Source: a bacterium
GTDB taxonomy: Bacteria > JACRDZ01 > JAQUKH01
Length of the DNA: 33,456 nucleotides
Direction of reading: 5' to 3'
NCBI GenBank assembly: GCA_040754625.1
Contig: JBFMCF010000003.1
Span: 1-33,456 of the forward strand
The notes under the pieces are model-generated. The model made no database searches. It had not been told where the DNA came from and worked only from the letters and a program-made list of their open reading frames with translations. Positions 1 to 9,092 of the stretch are shown piece by piece (position 1 is the stretch's first letter; each line of letters starts with the position of its first letter). Made by a program: the position numbers and the translations under genes.

Positions 1-43
1 GGCTGCGCAATCCCGCCCAAAATTATTTCTTCCCTAAAAGAAA

Positions 44-58
44 ACGTAGTGCCTACGT
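44..58. repeat. Short perfect inverted repeat downstream of deoB
   Basis: ACGTAG, a 3-base spacer, then CTACGT. The 244 bases before the deoB stop hold no gene I can support. They are AT-rich with a few chance promoter-like boxes (for example TATAAT at 205-210). The repeat has no T-run after it on either strand, so it is not a clear terminator. Confidence 0.35.
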
Positions 59-244
59 CTGCCTGAAATCAGCTAATTACTTATCAAATAAAGAAATTTA
101 TTTTCGAGGTGTCAAAGTTCTGTAAATGAAAAAGTTGATACATGGTTTAATGTGCTTTTTTCAAAAACCCTTGTTATTTTTCATAGCATTATTATTATGG
201 CAATTATAATAATATATTTAGTTGTGAGCTAAGTTCTGATTTCC

Positions 245-1405
245 TTAGATTATATTTTTTCCATACCCCGTACCTGAAATTTCAAACAATTCCGCAATCG
301 TCGCCCCAACATCAGAAAAAGTCTGCCGGATACCCAAATCTTTGCCAATCTGAATTTTCTTCCAATATACAAGAAGTGGCACATATTCACGGGAGTGATC
401 GGTGCTTGGCGTGGTCGGGTCGTTGCCGTGGTCCGCGGTAATTATTAAGACATCGTCAGGCGTTAATATTTCGATAATTCTGGGGAGCTGGCTGTCAAAA
501 TATTCCAAGCCTTTCGCGAAATCAATATAATTATTGCGGTGGCCCCAGAGCATATCAAAATCAACTAATGTATATGCAATCAAGCCTGTCTTTTTATATA
601 ACGAAACTTCAATCAGTTTTTCTATTCCCTCGACGTTTGATGTAACCTCATGTTTTTCATCAAATCCTATTCCCGCGAATAAATCATAAATCTTGCCTAT
701 TGCTATTGTGGGAATATTATGTTTCTGTAAATTTTCAATGACTGTAGGGCCGTGCGGTTTGACAGGAAAATCTTTGCGGTGAGGCGTGCGTTTGAAGTTT
801 CCGGGAGTTCCCATGAAAGGCCTGGCAATTACCCTCCCGACTGAGTGTTTGCCTGTAAGTAAATTTCTGGCAGTCCTGCAAATATCGTATAATTTTTCAA
901 GAGGGATAATATCAACGTGGGCGGCGATTTGGAAAACACTGTCTGCGGAAGTATAGATTATCGGTTTACCGGTGGAGAGATGTTCTCCCCCAAGTTCATC
1001 TATTATTACAGTCCCTGACGCGGTTTTATTTCCCAATATTCCCGGGATGTTTGTTTTTTCTATAAACTTTGCGATTATTTCTTCTGGGAATCCGTTTGGA
1101 TAAGTCGGGAATGGTTTGATTAATGGCAACCCCATTAGTTCCCAGTGGCCTGATATGCTGTCTTTGCCAGGGGATATTTCCTGCATTTTTCCAAAACTGG
1201 CGGAAGGTGACTCTGTTTTTGGGACACCGGAGATAGGGATAATATTACCTAAACCTAATTTTGCCAGATTTGGCAAATTAATCCCGTTCACTTTTTTTGC
1301 AATATTTGCGAGTGTATTACTTCCCCTGTCCCCGTATTCTGCTGCGTCAGGGAGTTCCCCAACACCTACACCATCTAAAACAATTAAAATAATTCTATTA
1401 ATCAT
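245..1405 (-). CDS. deoB: Phosphopentomutase
   Basis: Interconverts ribose or deoxyribose 1-phosphate and the 5-phosphate, linking nucleoside salvage to central carbon metabolism; cytoplasmic, alkaline phosphatase superfamily. At 386 residues it has the usual family length. Visible motifs are the metal-binding start (ILIVLDGVGVGE, residues 6-17), the GHWELMG block (86-92), and the C-terminal ADHGNDPTTPSTDHSREYVP metal site. ATG at 1403-1405 is preceded on the minus strand by AAGGA at good spacing. One oddity is DSISGHWE: Ser83 stands where the Bacillus cereus enzyme has its catalytic phospho-threonine (Thr85, DTMTGHWE). Ser is chemically suitable in this superfamily, so activity is likely. 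The gene stands alone, divergent from the Mg2+ ATPase. Confidence 0.96.
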   Translation of the reverse strand: MINRIILIVLDGVGVGELPDAAEYGDRGSNTLANIAKKVNGINLPNLAKLGLGNIIPISGVPKTESPSASFGKMQEISPGKDSISGHWELMGLPLIKPFPTYPNGFPEEIIAKFIEKTNIPGILGNKTASGTVIIDELGGEHLSTGKPIIYTSADSVFQIAAHVDIIPLEKLYDICRTARNLLTGKHSVGRVIARPFMGTPGNFKRTPHRKDFPVKPHGPTVIENLQKHNIPTIAIGKIYDLFAGIGFDEKHEVTSNVEGIEKLIEVSLYKKTGLIAYTLVDFDMLWGHRNNYIDFAKGLEYFDSQLPRIIEILTPDDVLIITADHGNDPTTPSTDHSREYVPLLVYWKKIQIGKDLGIRQTFSDVGATIAELFEISGTGYGKNII

Positions 1406-1435
1406 GAATATTCCTTGATATTATTGAATGTCTAA

Positions 1436-1463
1436 ATACTAACATATTTATTATTTTGGTCAA
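1436..1463 (-). promoter_or_regulatory. deoB promoter candidate
   Basis: On the minus strand, TTGACC (1458-1463) is followed by a 16-base spacer and TAGTAT (1436-1441), with TG one base upstream as an extended -10. The -35 lies where the -35 of the divergent ATPase promoter would fall, so the two promoters probably compete. Confidence 0.5.
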
Positions 1464-1478
1464 GAAAAAATAGGATTA

Positions 1479-1487
1479 TGTTATAAT
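1479..1487 (+). promoter_or_regulatory. Extended -10 promoter for the Mg2+ ATPase
   Basis: TGTTATAAT is a perfect extended -10. There is no good -35 at 17 bases, which extended -10 promoters tolerate. Transcription would start near 1494, giving a leader of about 50 bases. That is too short for the known M-box or mgtA Mg2+ leaders. Confidence 0.55.
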
Positions 1488-1545
1488 ATCAAATCACGCA
1501 AATGAACTTTTGAAAAAAATCAGAAGCTGATTCCAGGACAAAAAG

Positions 1546-4152
1546 ATGAACGCATCATCAGAAACGAAAAAAAAGCCGCCGGCGGGAAGTAAACAGAAAC
1601 CGCAGGTGCTGGACTTTGATTATATAGGTTGTCCGGCCGATATTTTGCTGGGTAAATTTGCTTCCTCTGAAAAAGGACTGACTGAAAAAGAGGCTAAAAG
1701 GCGCCTTGCTGAATATGGTTACAACGAACCCGCCAAGAAAAAGAAAAGAAGCCTTCTCTTTCAAATTCTTTCCAAATTTGTTAATCCATTAGTAGTGGTT
1801 CTTTTGATAATAGCCGTATTTTCAATGTATTTCGGGGAAAAGATAAGCGCTGTTTTAGTTTCAATGATGGCGGTGATGAGTGTTTTCCTGTCGTTTATAC
1901 AGGAATACCGCGCCGGCAAGGAAGCGGAAAAGCTCAGTGAAATGGTGCGGGCGACCGCGACAGTGTTCAGGAACGGGAAGTCGAAGGAAATCAAGATAAG
2001 AGAGATAGTACCCGGGGACATTGTCGATTTATATGCGGGTGACATGATACCCGCGGACCTTCGGATAATCTCATGCAAAGATTTGTTTATCAACCAGGCT
2101 TCATTGACCGGGGAATCATTCCCGATAGAAAAATCTGCCGGGCCTGTAAAACCGGGGACCAGCGCCATATCCGAACTTTCCAACATAGCGTTCATGGGTT
2201 CCAGCGTTGTAAGCGGGACTGCGATTGGAATCGCCGTTAAAACAGGGATTTCCACGCAATTCGGCGAATTATCAAGGAAACTTGCCACGCAAAGAACAGA
2301 AACAAGTTTTGATAAGGGCATAAATAAATTTACATGGCTTATGATACGTTTTATGCTCATACTTGTGATAATTATTTTCGCGATAAACACTTTTACGAAA
2401 GGTGATGTTGTTAACGCCCTTCTTTTTTCCCTGGCAGTAGCCGTGGGGCTTACTCCTGAAATGCTTCCGATGCTTGTTGCGATAAACCTTTCCAAGGGCG
2501 CGATAGCCATGTCTAAAAAACAGGTCATAGTAAAGCACCTGAACGCGATCCAGAATTTTGGCGCCATGGATGTCCTCTGCACGGATAAAACAGGCACCCT
2601 CACAATGGATGAGATAATTCTTGAAAAACATTGCGATGTTACAAGAAGAGAAAATGAAGATGTGTTAAGGCTTGCCTACATTAACAGCTTTTACCAGACT
2701 GGCCTTAAGAATATCCTTGACAGGGCGATTTTGAAACATAAAAAACTGCTGATAAAACAATATAAAAAGGTCGATGAAATACCTTTTGATTTTTCAAGAA
2801 AGATAATGTCTGTGGTTGTTGAATTTGAGGGAAAACAGAGAATTATTTCAAAGGGAGCGCCGGAAGCAATATTTAAAAAATGCAATAAATATGAACTGGA
2901 TAATGAGATATATGATATGGATTATCTTCTCCTTCCGGATTTGAAAGATGAATGGGACAAGTTAAGCGCTGAAGGGTTCAGGGTCCTCGCTGTCGCTTAC
3001 AGGGATTTTTCCGGGAAAAAGGACGTATATTCCAAGGAAGACGAAAATAATTTGATACTGAAAGGCTATGTCGCCTTTTTAGACCCCCCGAAACCGACTG
3101 CGAAAGACGCTATTGAAGCAATGAAGAAATTCGGCGTGGAATTTAAAGTATTGACCGGCGATAATGAACTTGTCACAAAAAAGATATGCAGTGATGTGGG
3201 CCTTGATGTTAAGGGTTTAGTTACAGGCGACAAAATTGAAAACATCAGTGATAAAGAACTCCAGGAACTGGTCAAGACAACAACGATTTTCGCCCGGCTT
3301 GCGCCGCTCCAGAAAGAAAGGGTGATTCACGCCCTGCATGAAAATAACCATATTGTCGGGTACCTGGGTGACGGGATTAACGACGCGCCCGCGTTAAAGG
3401 CTTCTGATGTCGGGATTTCCGTGAATAACGCGGTTGATATTGCTAAAGAATCCGCTGACATTATACTTCTTGAGAAAAGCCTCATGGTGCTTGAAGACGG
3501 TGTCATTGAAGGGAGAAAGACGTTCGGGAACATAATAAAATATATAAAAATGGGGTCGAGTTCAAATCTCGGCAATATGTTCAGTATGACAGGCGCGAGC
3601 CTTTTTCTGAAATTTCTGCCGATACTGCCGATCCAGATACTCTTAAATAATTTTCTGTATGATTTGTCCCAGATAGCCATACCGGCTGACGGGGTGGACA
3701 AAGAGTATCTCACAAAACCCAGGCCGTGGAACGTCGAATCGATTAAAAAGTATATGATTATAATCGGCCCCATCAGCTCAATATTTGATTTTATAACCTT
3801 TGGGGCGTTATGGTTTTTATTCCATGAAAAATTTGACGCCGGATATTTTCAGACAATATTTCATACAGGCTGGTTTATGGAATCGCTCTGCACCCAGACA
3901 CTTGTCATACATATTATACGGACAGGCAAGATACCCTTTGTCGAAAGCAAACCGAGCAAATTCCTGATTTTTTCGTCCATTCTTATCATAACTGTAGGAT
4001 TTATGATTCCCCTGTCTCCCCTGGGAAAATATTTCAGATTTGCCGTCCCGCCGGTTTCCTATTTCGCGGCGCTTGCGGCTATAGTTATTGCTTACCTGTT
4101 TATGGTTTACCAGGTTAACAGGTGGTTTATCAAACGATATGGGTATGATTGA
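1546..4152 (+). CDS. mgtA: Mg2+-importing P-type ATPase (P3B, MgtA/MgtB type)
   Basis: Inner-membrane ATP-driven importer of Mg2+. The 868 residues are close to the ~900 usual for MgtA. Landmarks in order: cation-ATPase N-terminal domain (about 20-75), first membrane pair (about 75-120), actuator domain with TGES (188-191), TM4 motif PEMLP (304-308), phosphorylated Asp347 in DKTGTLT, nucleotide-binding domain, hinge GDGINDAPAL (from 608), and TM6 with NNFLYDLSQ around Asp706. That last motif and GDMIPADLRI fit MgtA/MgtB rather than Ca2+ or Na+/K+ pumps. ATG 1546 has AGGA 7 bases upstream. No MgtC or Mg2+-sensing leader is visible. It ends 26 bases before the next gene, which has its own promoter. 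Confidence 0.95.
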   Translation: MNASSETKKKPPAGSKQKPQVLDFDYIGCPADILLGKFASSEKGLTEKEAKRRLAEYGYNEPAKKKKRSLLFQILSKFVNPLVVVLLIIAVFSMYFGEKISAVLVSMMAVMSVFLSFIQEYRAGKEAEKLSEMVRATATVFRNGKSKEIKIREIVPGDIVDLYAGDMIPADLRIISCKDLFINQASLTGESFPIEKSAGPVKPGTSAISELSNIAFMGSSVVSGTAIGIAVKTGISTQFGELSRKLATQRTETSFDKGINKFTWLMIRFMLILVIIIFAINTFTKGDVVNALLFSLAVAVGLTPEMLPMLVAINLSKGAIAMSKKQVIVKHLNAIQNFGAMDVLCTDKTGTLTMDEIILEKHCDVTRRENEDVLRLAYINSFYQTGLKNILDRAILKHKKLLIKQYKKVDEIPFDFSRKIMSVVVEFEGKQRIISKGAPEAIFKKCNKYELDNEIYDMDYLLLPDLKDEWDKLSAEGFRVLAVAYRDFSGKKDVYSKEDENNLILKGYVAFLDPPKPTAKDAIEAMKKFGVEFKVLTGDNELVTKKICSDVGLDVKGLVTGDKIENISDKELQELVKTTTIFARLAPLQKERVIHALHENNHIVGYLGDGINDAPALKASDVGISVNNAVDIAKESADIILLEKSLMVLEDGVIEGRKTFGNIIKYIKMGSSSNLGNMFSMTGASLFLKFLPILPIQILLNNFLYDLSQIAIPADGVDKEYLTKPRPWNVESIKKYMIIIGPISSIFDFITFGALWFLFHEKFDAGYFQTIFHTGWFMESLCTQTLVIHIIRTGKIPFVESKPSKFLIFSSILIITVGFMIPLSPLGKYFRFAVPPVSYFAALAAIVIAYLFMVYQVNRWFIKRYGYD

Positions 4153-4160
4153 TTTGATTA

Positions 4161-4169
4161 TGTTATAAT
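4161..4169 (+). promoter_or_regulatory. Extended -10 promoter directly before the SprA-like gene
   Basis: TGTTATAAT ends 9 bases before the GTG start at 4179. A start site 6-8 bases downstream of the box would leave only 0-4 bases of leader, so the mRNA may be leaderless. No Shine-Dalgarno sequence precedes the GTG. Confidence 0.5.
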
Positions 4170-4178
4170 AACTGGATT

Positions 4179-7100
4179 GTGAAGCAGAAAAAAGGGTTTT
4201 CTTTTAAAACAGCAACTTTTGGTTTTTTTATATTTTTCTTTTGTTTTAAAAATGTTTCCTTTGCGTCTGATGAAGGTTTGATCCCTCCTTTTAGTTCCTA
4301 CGATGAAAAATCCCTGATGGATATTTCCGGCCGAAAATTAATACGTTTTACATTGGACGAAAAAAAATATTCGTCCCCTTACCAGGAGAACAAATATGGT
4401 TTTAATATCGACCAGGAACTGCAGGTGAGAATCCAGGGTGTCGCGCGCAGGAAACTGCATTTTGACATTGATTATGACGATACGCGCGAGGAAAAAAATA
4501 AAAACAGGATTTCGGCAATATATGTCGGGGATGATGATGAAATTGTCCAGAGGGCGGCTTTCGGCTACATACCTTTGAATATTTCCGAGACTGAATTTAT
4601 CTCTTATAATAAAACCACCTTCGGGTTTTACCTGGAAACCCAGTTTGATGCCGAAAAAACTCTGGAAGGTAAAAGAAAATATTCAGGGATAAACTACCCG
4701 GACCGCGCCCCTGAACCTGTTTACCCGAATTTAAAGATTAAAACGCTTGTGGCATTCAGTGAAACCCAAAGCGAAAGAAAAGAATTTTCGGGTGAATTTA
4801 AAAAAGCTGAAAATGATATTAAGGACATAGGATACATCAAGTCCCGCTATTTTCACGTCTATGATAATAAAAATGAACTTCCGGTGAGGGATGTCAGGAT
4901 TTATCTGGATGACCAAAATTCGTCCAATAATTACAATACAAATCGTTTTACCGCGGAAGGCACAAACGGAAGCCGTTATGAAGGTGAATTTGTTGAACTT
5001 CAAAACGGCAGTGAATGGACAATAGACGAGAAAACGGGCAGGATTAGTTTTTTTGTTCAAATCAAGGAAAATTATGTAATAGCGGCAAGTTATAACGATT
5101 CCAGCGGGAAAAGGTATGAGAAAAAAATAATAAGAGATGAAAATGACACAGGTTACTTCTGGCAGTACCGGGTGCAAAATATTTACTTTTTAGGCAGTAA
5201 AAATATCGACCCGAGATTTTTTACCATAAAAATTACGGATGTATTCGGGAGAGAGAAAGACCCCGCGACTTCAAGAGAGTACATCGATATCCTGAAGCTG
5301 GACAGTGATCCAAAAGACGGGAGGATAGACTCAAGGTGCATAGATTACGATTACGGCCTTTTGGTTTTTCAGGATGACCTGCCTTTCCAGGTTTTAAACC
5401 CGTCGGTTTATGAAAAATATCCCGTGCCTGAATTTACAATCCATGTAAGTTACAGGGCTTTTACTAAAGAATATTTTTTAAGGCCCGGTATAATTCCGGG
5501 AAGTGAAAAAGTTTACATCAGGGGAAAGCTCCTGAAAAGAACCGCGGATTATAATATTGATTATAATATCGGCCTGCTTTATTTTTTAATAAACATAGAA
5601 GAAGATGCTAAGATAATTGTGGATTATGAGTATTTCCCTTTTGGATTAAATTCCCAGACCACGATAACAGGTATGCGCGCGGAATATGAGCCCGCGGCGA
5701 ATTTAAGCATGGGTGCCACGTATATTATAGAAAAAGGGATTGAACGGAAGACCGGTTTCCAGCAGGCAAAAGAGAGTCCGGCCAAAGACACAATTTTAGG
5801 TGCGGATGCCAAAATAAAATTTAATATTGAAGATATGCAGGTAATCATTCTCGGGGAAATTGCCAAATCTTTTGTTGACCCAAATACCGGAAACAGGCTC
5901 TCAATAAACAACATGGAAGAAGATAAAGTATCTGATGAAATAACGACAAATACCGAAAAGTGGTCTGTAGTTTCCGGCATCCCGGCCGGAGAAGCGGCAA
6001 AAGGCGACATTTTGGAAATAAATGAAATAAATGTAGGGCATAACGAGGAAGAGAATGGAAAATCCCTGTTTATAAAAAACCAGGGAACGAACTGGGGAGG
6101 AACGATATATTCTTTTTCAAAAGAGGCATTGGATTTCAGCCGGCGGGAATTTATTGAAATCTGGATAAAGAGCGATACAAAAAGCGGGACATTAAATATA
6201 GATTTGGGAGAGATAAACGAAGATGCCGACAACGACGGTATTTTGGACACAGAAGATGAGGACGGAGACGGCAAATTAGGAAATGAAGAGGACACCGGTC
6301 TTTATTATTATGATGAAGTGGCTGGAAAAGACAACAAAAAACTTGATACAGAGGATCTGGACGGGGACGGTTTTTTGGAATCCAAAAACAATTATTTTAG
6401 TTTCCGGCTGGATCTCGCGGATTTTCCGGATAACATAAATCCGGAATGGGTTGGCAGGTCTGAAAACGGATGGACATTGTTGAATATTCCTTTAAGTTTA
6501 GCGCTGAAAACAGGCGCGGCCGACTGGCAGGTAATTAAGTATCTCAGGCTGTGGCTGAAAGGCCGGGGTGACGCAACAATAAATACATTTAAGGTTATTG
6601 GCCGGAGCTGGGACCCGGGTAAAGTTAAACTTGGCAATGGCACCGTGGAAGAAAATGAAAGGTTTGCCGTTCGTTTAAACAATGAGGGTGAAACGGGAAT
6701 CATATTGGACAACACGGAGTTAAATGACTATTTATATATTAATTACAGTTTATTGATGGAATATTCCCTGCGCTCAGGCGAAGAAGGATTTACTCAATGG
6801 AATTTTTCAGAATTGATGGATTTTTCATCTTACAGAATCCTGCATTTCTGGCTCAAACAGGATACCGGGCAGAACGCGGGGAACGAGGCCTTTTTCATAC
6901 GGCTCGGGGCAGATGAAGACAATTATTATGAATTTACTGTCCCGGTGAAAGATATTCCGAATAGCTGGTATAACGATGGATTTGACGTCGGGCTTTTTGA
7001 TGATGACGGGGACAAAATCCCGGACGGGTTAAAAAAAACAGGAAACCTTGTTTCTCTTTACAAAATAAAATTTATCCGTGCCGGTATCCGGAACTTTGAG

Positions 7101-8828
7101 TCTGATGTCCCTGAAAAAAGAAAAATTTACATGGATGAAATAATGTTAAGAGAAAGAATAAAAAAGAAAAGTGAGGCGAAAAAAGTCGCAGTGAAAGCGG
7201 AAATTAAAGATAAAATGGATTTCTATTTTGATTTCCGGCAGTGGGGCAGGGATTTTAAAACTATAGGCCGGGATATGGAAACCCAGGAAAGAAATATGAT
7301 GCGCGTGTCAGCCAATATAACCTATCTTGAATTTTTTCCTGTTACTTTGAATCTGGAAAATGAGGATAAATATCCCCGGGAGGACAAATATGGCGTATTG
7401 TCCCTGGAAGAAATTAATGACGCAAAAACCAGAAAAGACGGAGTATCCGCTGTTTTGAAACTGCCGGACAACCCAAGGTTCTTCTCGTTTAATTATGAAG
7501 ATAACGATGTAAAGGCGATAAGTTTACAGCGGAAAACGAACCAGGATATTTATACCTACGGTTTTGAATACAATGTTCCGGAGTATTCACTTGTTGACCG
7601 GTTAAAACTCAATCTCGGGTTAAAACGTTTTCGCGAGACACAGGATTATAATCTGGAGGGATTTTCCAGGTTTCTTAATTCTGATTCCCGTTCACTGGGA
7701 GTGGGGTATTCACCCGTAAAATATTTTGATATGGATTATTCATGGCGCAAGGTCAAAGAGGTAAACGAAAAAACCATCTGGTATCCGTTAAGCCGCGACC
7801 AGCGGGGGATAGTAAATATGGAGCCGTTCAGAAATTTAAATGGTCTTTATAACCGGTTTAGAAGTTCGGTTGATTATAAAGAAAGGTTTTTAAGCGGCAG
7901 TGAATCGGGTTTGAAAGACGCTAATGTTTCGGGAGAGGCGGAATGGCAGTTGGACGCGAAGCCGAGCAGGTGGTGGACGGGTATAAACCCTTTATCTGTC
8001 AACCAGACTATTCGTGTAACAAAATCCGCGATATTTGACAACATTAATAATGGGGCCGGGTTTTCCTCGCTTGTTAAAAAACTTAAGGCGGGAACAATTA
8101 CAGAACAGGACCTTGCGACTAAAGAAATTAACTCGGAAAATTATTACGCTCTCGGGTCCCGTTATAATCTGAGTCCCCCGCTTGTTGTTAACGCTCGGTA
8201 CAGCCTTCAGCGCGAGAAGCAGACGATTTTCGAAAGTATTTTCAACACACGGACCAGGGTTTCATCGGCAGGGCTGAATTACGATTTAAAAAGAGATTTA
8301 TTTTTCTTTGATAAAATTACGGAACACTCGAACCTGGACCTGAATTACACGCAAAAAAGAATTTTAAAAGAAGATATTTCCGAAAAAACCGTCTCAAACC
8401 CTTTTGTCTCATTATTAACCGGGTGGACGAGGCGATTTTCGACAAATTATTATTTCTCTTTCAGGGAGGAAAAGGAGAATGTCCACCGTGAAGTAAGGGT
8501 GAAAGAATTAAGGGTATATGAACCCAACCTGGAATTGATATACAAATTTGACCTGCCCGCAGTGCTTCGTTTTGCCAAAACAAGGATTGATTTTACAAAC
8601 CGCGCCAGGTGGCTGACAGGTATAAAAATGGAACTTACGAGCACAAAAAATTATCCTGAGTATGATTCAAGCAGAAAATACAATTATAAAACAAGGTTTG
8701 ATTATGACCTGACCGAATTTCTTTTATTCAGCCTTGATTTCCAGTATGAGGTTTTCAAAAACAAGTCCCAGCTTGAAAAAGATTACAATTTGTTTAAAGC
8801 CGCCAGCGAATGCGTGATTACATTTTAA
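4179..8828 (+). CDS. Giant SprA-like outer-membrane protein, candidate type IX translocon
   Basis: 1549 residues. The GTG start is fixed by a good signal peptide (KQKK, a Phe-rich core, cut near SFA/SD at about 29-31). Seen: long beta-rich repeats; aspartate-rich Ca2+-binding stretches at about 682-705, 722-740 and 938-952 (DADNDGILDTEDEDGDG and similar); a basic helix near 985-1000; then amphipathic strands to the final residues ECVITF, typical of outer-membrane barrels. Known of SprA: phrases such as 'FxEIWxKS...LNxDLGxINED' and 'FFIRLGxDxxNYYEF' are very similar to the periplasmic/plug region of Bacteroidota SprA, the T9SS translocon. The protein is shorter than Flavobacterium SprA (about 2400). 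Inference: a SprA-family translocon. The alternative is an unrelated giant surface barrel protein. It stands alone between mgtA and the toxin-antitoxin island. Confidence 0.65.
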   Translation: MKQKKGFSFKTATFGFFIFFFCFKNVSFASDEGLIPPFSSYDEKSLMDISGRKLIRFTLDEKKYSSPYQENKYGFNIDQELQVRIQGVARRKLHFDIDYDDTREEKNKNRISAIYVGDDDEIVQRAAFGYIPLNISETEFISYNKTTFGFYLETQFDAEKTLEGKRKYSGINYPDRAPEPVYPNLKIKTLVAFSETQSERKEFSGEFKKAENDIKDIGYIKSRYFHVYDNKNELPVRDVRIYLDDQNSSNNYNTNRFTAEGTNGSRYEGEFVELQNGSEWTIDEKTGRISFFVQIKENYVIAASYNDSSGKRYEKKIIRDENDTGYFWQYRVQNIYFLGSKNIDPRFFTIKITDVFGREKDPATSREYIDILKLDSDPKDGRIDSRCIDYDYGLLVFQDDLPFQVLNPSVYEKYPVPEFTIHVSYRAFTKEYFLRPGIIPGSEKVYIRGKLLKRTADYNIDYNIGLLYFLINIEEDAKIIVDYEYFPFGLNSQTTITGMRAEYEPAANLSMGATYIIEKGIERKTGFQQAKESPAKDTILGADAKIKFNIEDMQVIILGEIAKSFVDPNTGNRLSINNMEEDKVSDEITTNTEKWSVVSGIPAGEAAKGDILEINEINVGHNEEENGKSLFIKNQGTNWGGTIYSFSKEALDFSRREFIEIWIKSDTKSGTLNIDLGEINEDADNDGILDTEDEDGDGKLGNEEDTGLYYYDEVAGKDNKKLDTEDLDGDGFLESKNNYFSFRLDLADFPDNINPEWVGRSENGWTLLNIPLSLALKTGAADWQVIKYLRLWLKGRGDATINTFKVIGRSWDPGKVKLGNGTVEENERFAVRLNNEGETGIILDNTELNDYLYINYSLLMEYSLRSGEEGFTQWNFSELMDFSSYRILHFWLKQDTGQNAGNEAFFIRLGADEDNYYEFTVPVKDIPNSWYNDGFDVGLFDDDGDKIPDGLKKTGNLVSLYKIKFIRAGIRNFESDVPEKRKIYMDEIMLRERIKKKSEAKKVAVKAEIKDKMDFYFDFRQWGRDFKTIGRDMETQERNMMRVSANITYLEFFPVTLNLENEDKYPREDKYGVLSLEEINDAKTRKDGVSAVLKLPDNPRFFSFNYEDNDVKAISLQRKTNQDIYTYGFEYNVPEYSLVDRLKLNLGLKRFRETQDYNLEGFSRFLNSDSRSLGVGYSPVKYFDMDYSWRKVKEVNEKTIWYPLSRDQRGIVNMEPFRNLNGLYNRFRSSVDYKERFLSGSESGLKDANVSGEAEWQLDAKPSRWWTGINPLSVNQTIRVTKSAIFDNINNGAGFSSLVKKLKAGTITEQDLATKEINSENYYALGSRYNLSPPLVVNARYSLQREKQTIFESIFNTRTRVSSAGLNYDLKRDLFFFDKITEHSNLDLNYTQKRILKEDISEKTVSNPFVSLLTGWTRRFSTNYYFSFREEKENVHREVRVKELRVYEPNLELIYKFDLPAVLRFAKTRIDFTNRARWLTGIKMELTSTKNYPEYDSSRKYNYKTRFDYDLTEFLLFSLDFQYEVFKNKSQLEKDYNLFKAASECVITF

Positions 8829-8834
8829 AAAATC

Positions 8835-8863
8835 TTGATTCTGGCATATAAATAAATTATACT
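8835..8863 (+). promoter_or_regulatory. Sigma-70 promoter of the antitoxin remnant
   Basis: TTGATT (8835-8840), a 17-base spacer, then TATACT (8858-8863). It lies just upstream of an AGGAGG ribosome-binding site (8875-8880). Confidence 0.65.
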
Positions 8864-8873
8864 GCTGGTATAA
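8857..8873. promoter_or_regulatory. Palindromic operator candidate over the -10 box
   Basis: TTATAC, a 5-base spacer, then GTATAA, covering the -10 box and the presumed start site. This is the usual place for an autorepressing antitoxin to bind. The half-site TATAC/GTATA recurs in the palindromes at 9022-9055. Confidence 0.5.
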
Positions 8874-8884
8874 CAGGAGGAAAT

Positions 8885-8944
8885 ATGTCAACAATAAAAA
8901 CAGCCATTTCAATTGACAAAAAACAGGTTATGACGCAAGAGTAA
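8885..8944 (+). pseudogene. Truncated antitoxin-like gene (19 codons)
   Basis: ATG 4 bases after a perfect AGGAGG opens a 19-codon frame (MSTIKTAISIDKKQVMTQE) ending in TAA. The start 'xIKTAISIDK' looks like the N-terminal DNA-contacting strand of ribbon-helix-helix antitoxins. The helices that should follow are missing, and I see no continuation in another frame up to 9115. It has a full promoter and operator candidate but no body, so I read it as a decayed antitoxin whose control region survives. A genuine short peptide gene cannot be excluded. Confidence 0.5.
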
Positions 8945-9021
8945 AAATCCGGAAGGAGAATTACTATAAATATGAAAATGGAAGATGAATGCCGGTAAAA
9001 TAGGTAATAATATGAAAAAAT

Positions 9022-9055
9022 TATACTAAAGTATAATATAATATACTAAAATATA
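9022..9055. promoter_or_regulatory. Tandem palindromes upstream of the HTH-PIN promoter
   Basis: TATACTAAAGTATA (9022-9035) and TATACTAAAATATA (9042-9055) differ at one base and are 20 bases apart start to start, about two helical turns, so two dimers would sit on the same face. They share the TATAC half-site with 8857-8873. They lie just upstream of the -35 box at 9064. The whole stretch is AT-rich, which weakens the case. Confidence 0.45.
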
Positions 9056-9063
9056 AAATAATA

Positions 9064-9092
9064 TTGAAATTTGCCAGTGTTTGGTATATAAT
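9064..9092 (+). promoter_or_regulatory. Sigma-70 promoter of the HTH-PIN operon
   Basis: TTGAAA (9064-9069), a 17-base spacer, TATAAT (9087-9092). Transcription would start near 9099, and an AAGGAGG ribosome-binding site follows at 9101-9107, so the leader is very short. Confidence 0.7.

Noticed and set aside
1488-1545. M-box or other Mg2+-sensing leader before mgtA
   Set aside because: The leader is only about 50 bases from the predicted start site and shows no stable stems.
1761-2603. 280-codon open frame on the minus strand inside mgtA
   Set aside because: It is antisense to a well-conserved P-type ATPase, has no family resemblance, and reflects codon bias of the real gene.
5624-6295. 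223-codon minus-strand frame inside the SprA-like gene
   Set aside because: Ser/Pro-rich low-complexity translation opposite Asp/Glu-rich coding sequence; no start signals.
8972-8998. Second mini-frame (MKMEDECR) after a GGAAGGAG
   Set aside because: Only eight codons, the Shine-Dalgarno is 13 bases away, and it has no family resemblance.
9022-9055. CRISPR-like repeat
   Set aside because: Only two short, AT-rich copies 20 bases apart; they fit operator sites, not repeat-spacer units.
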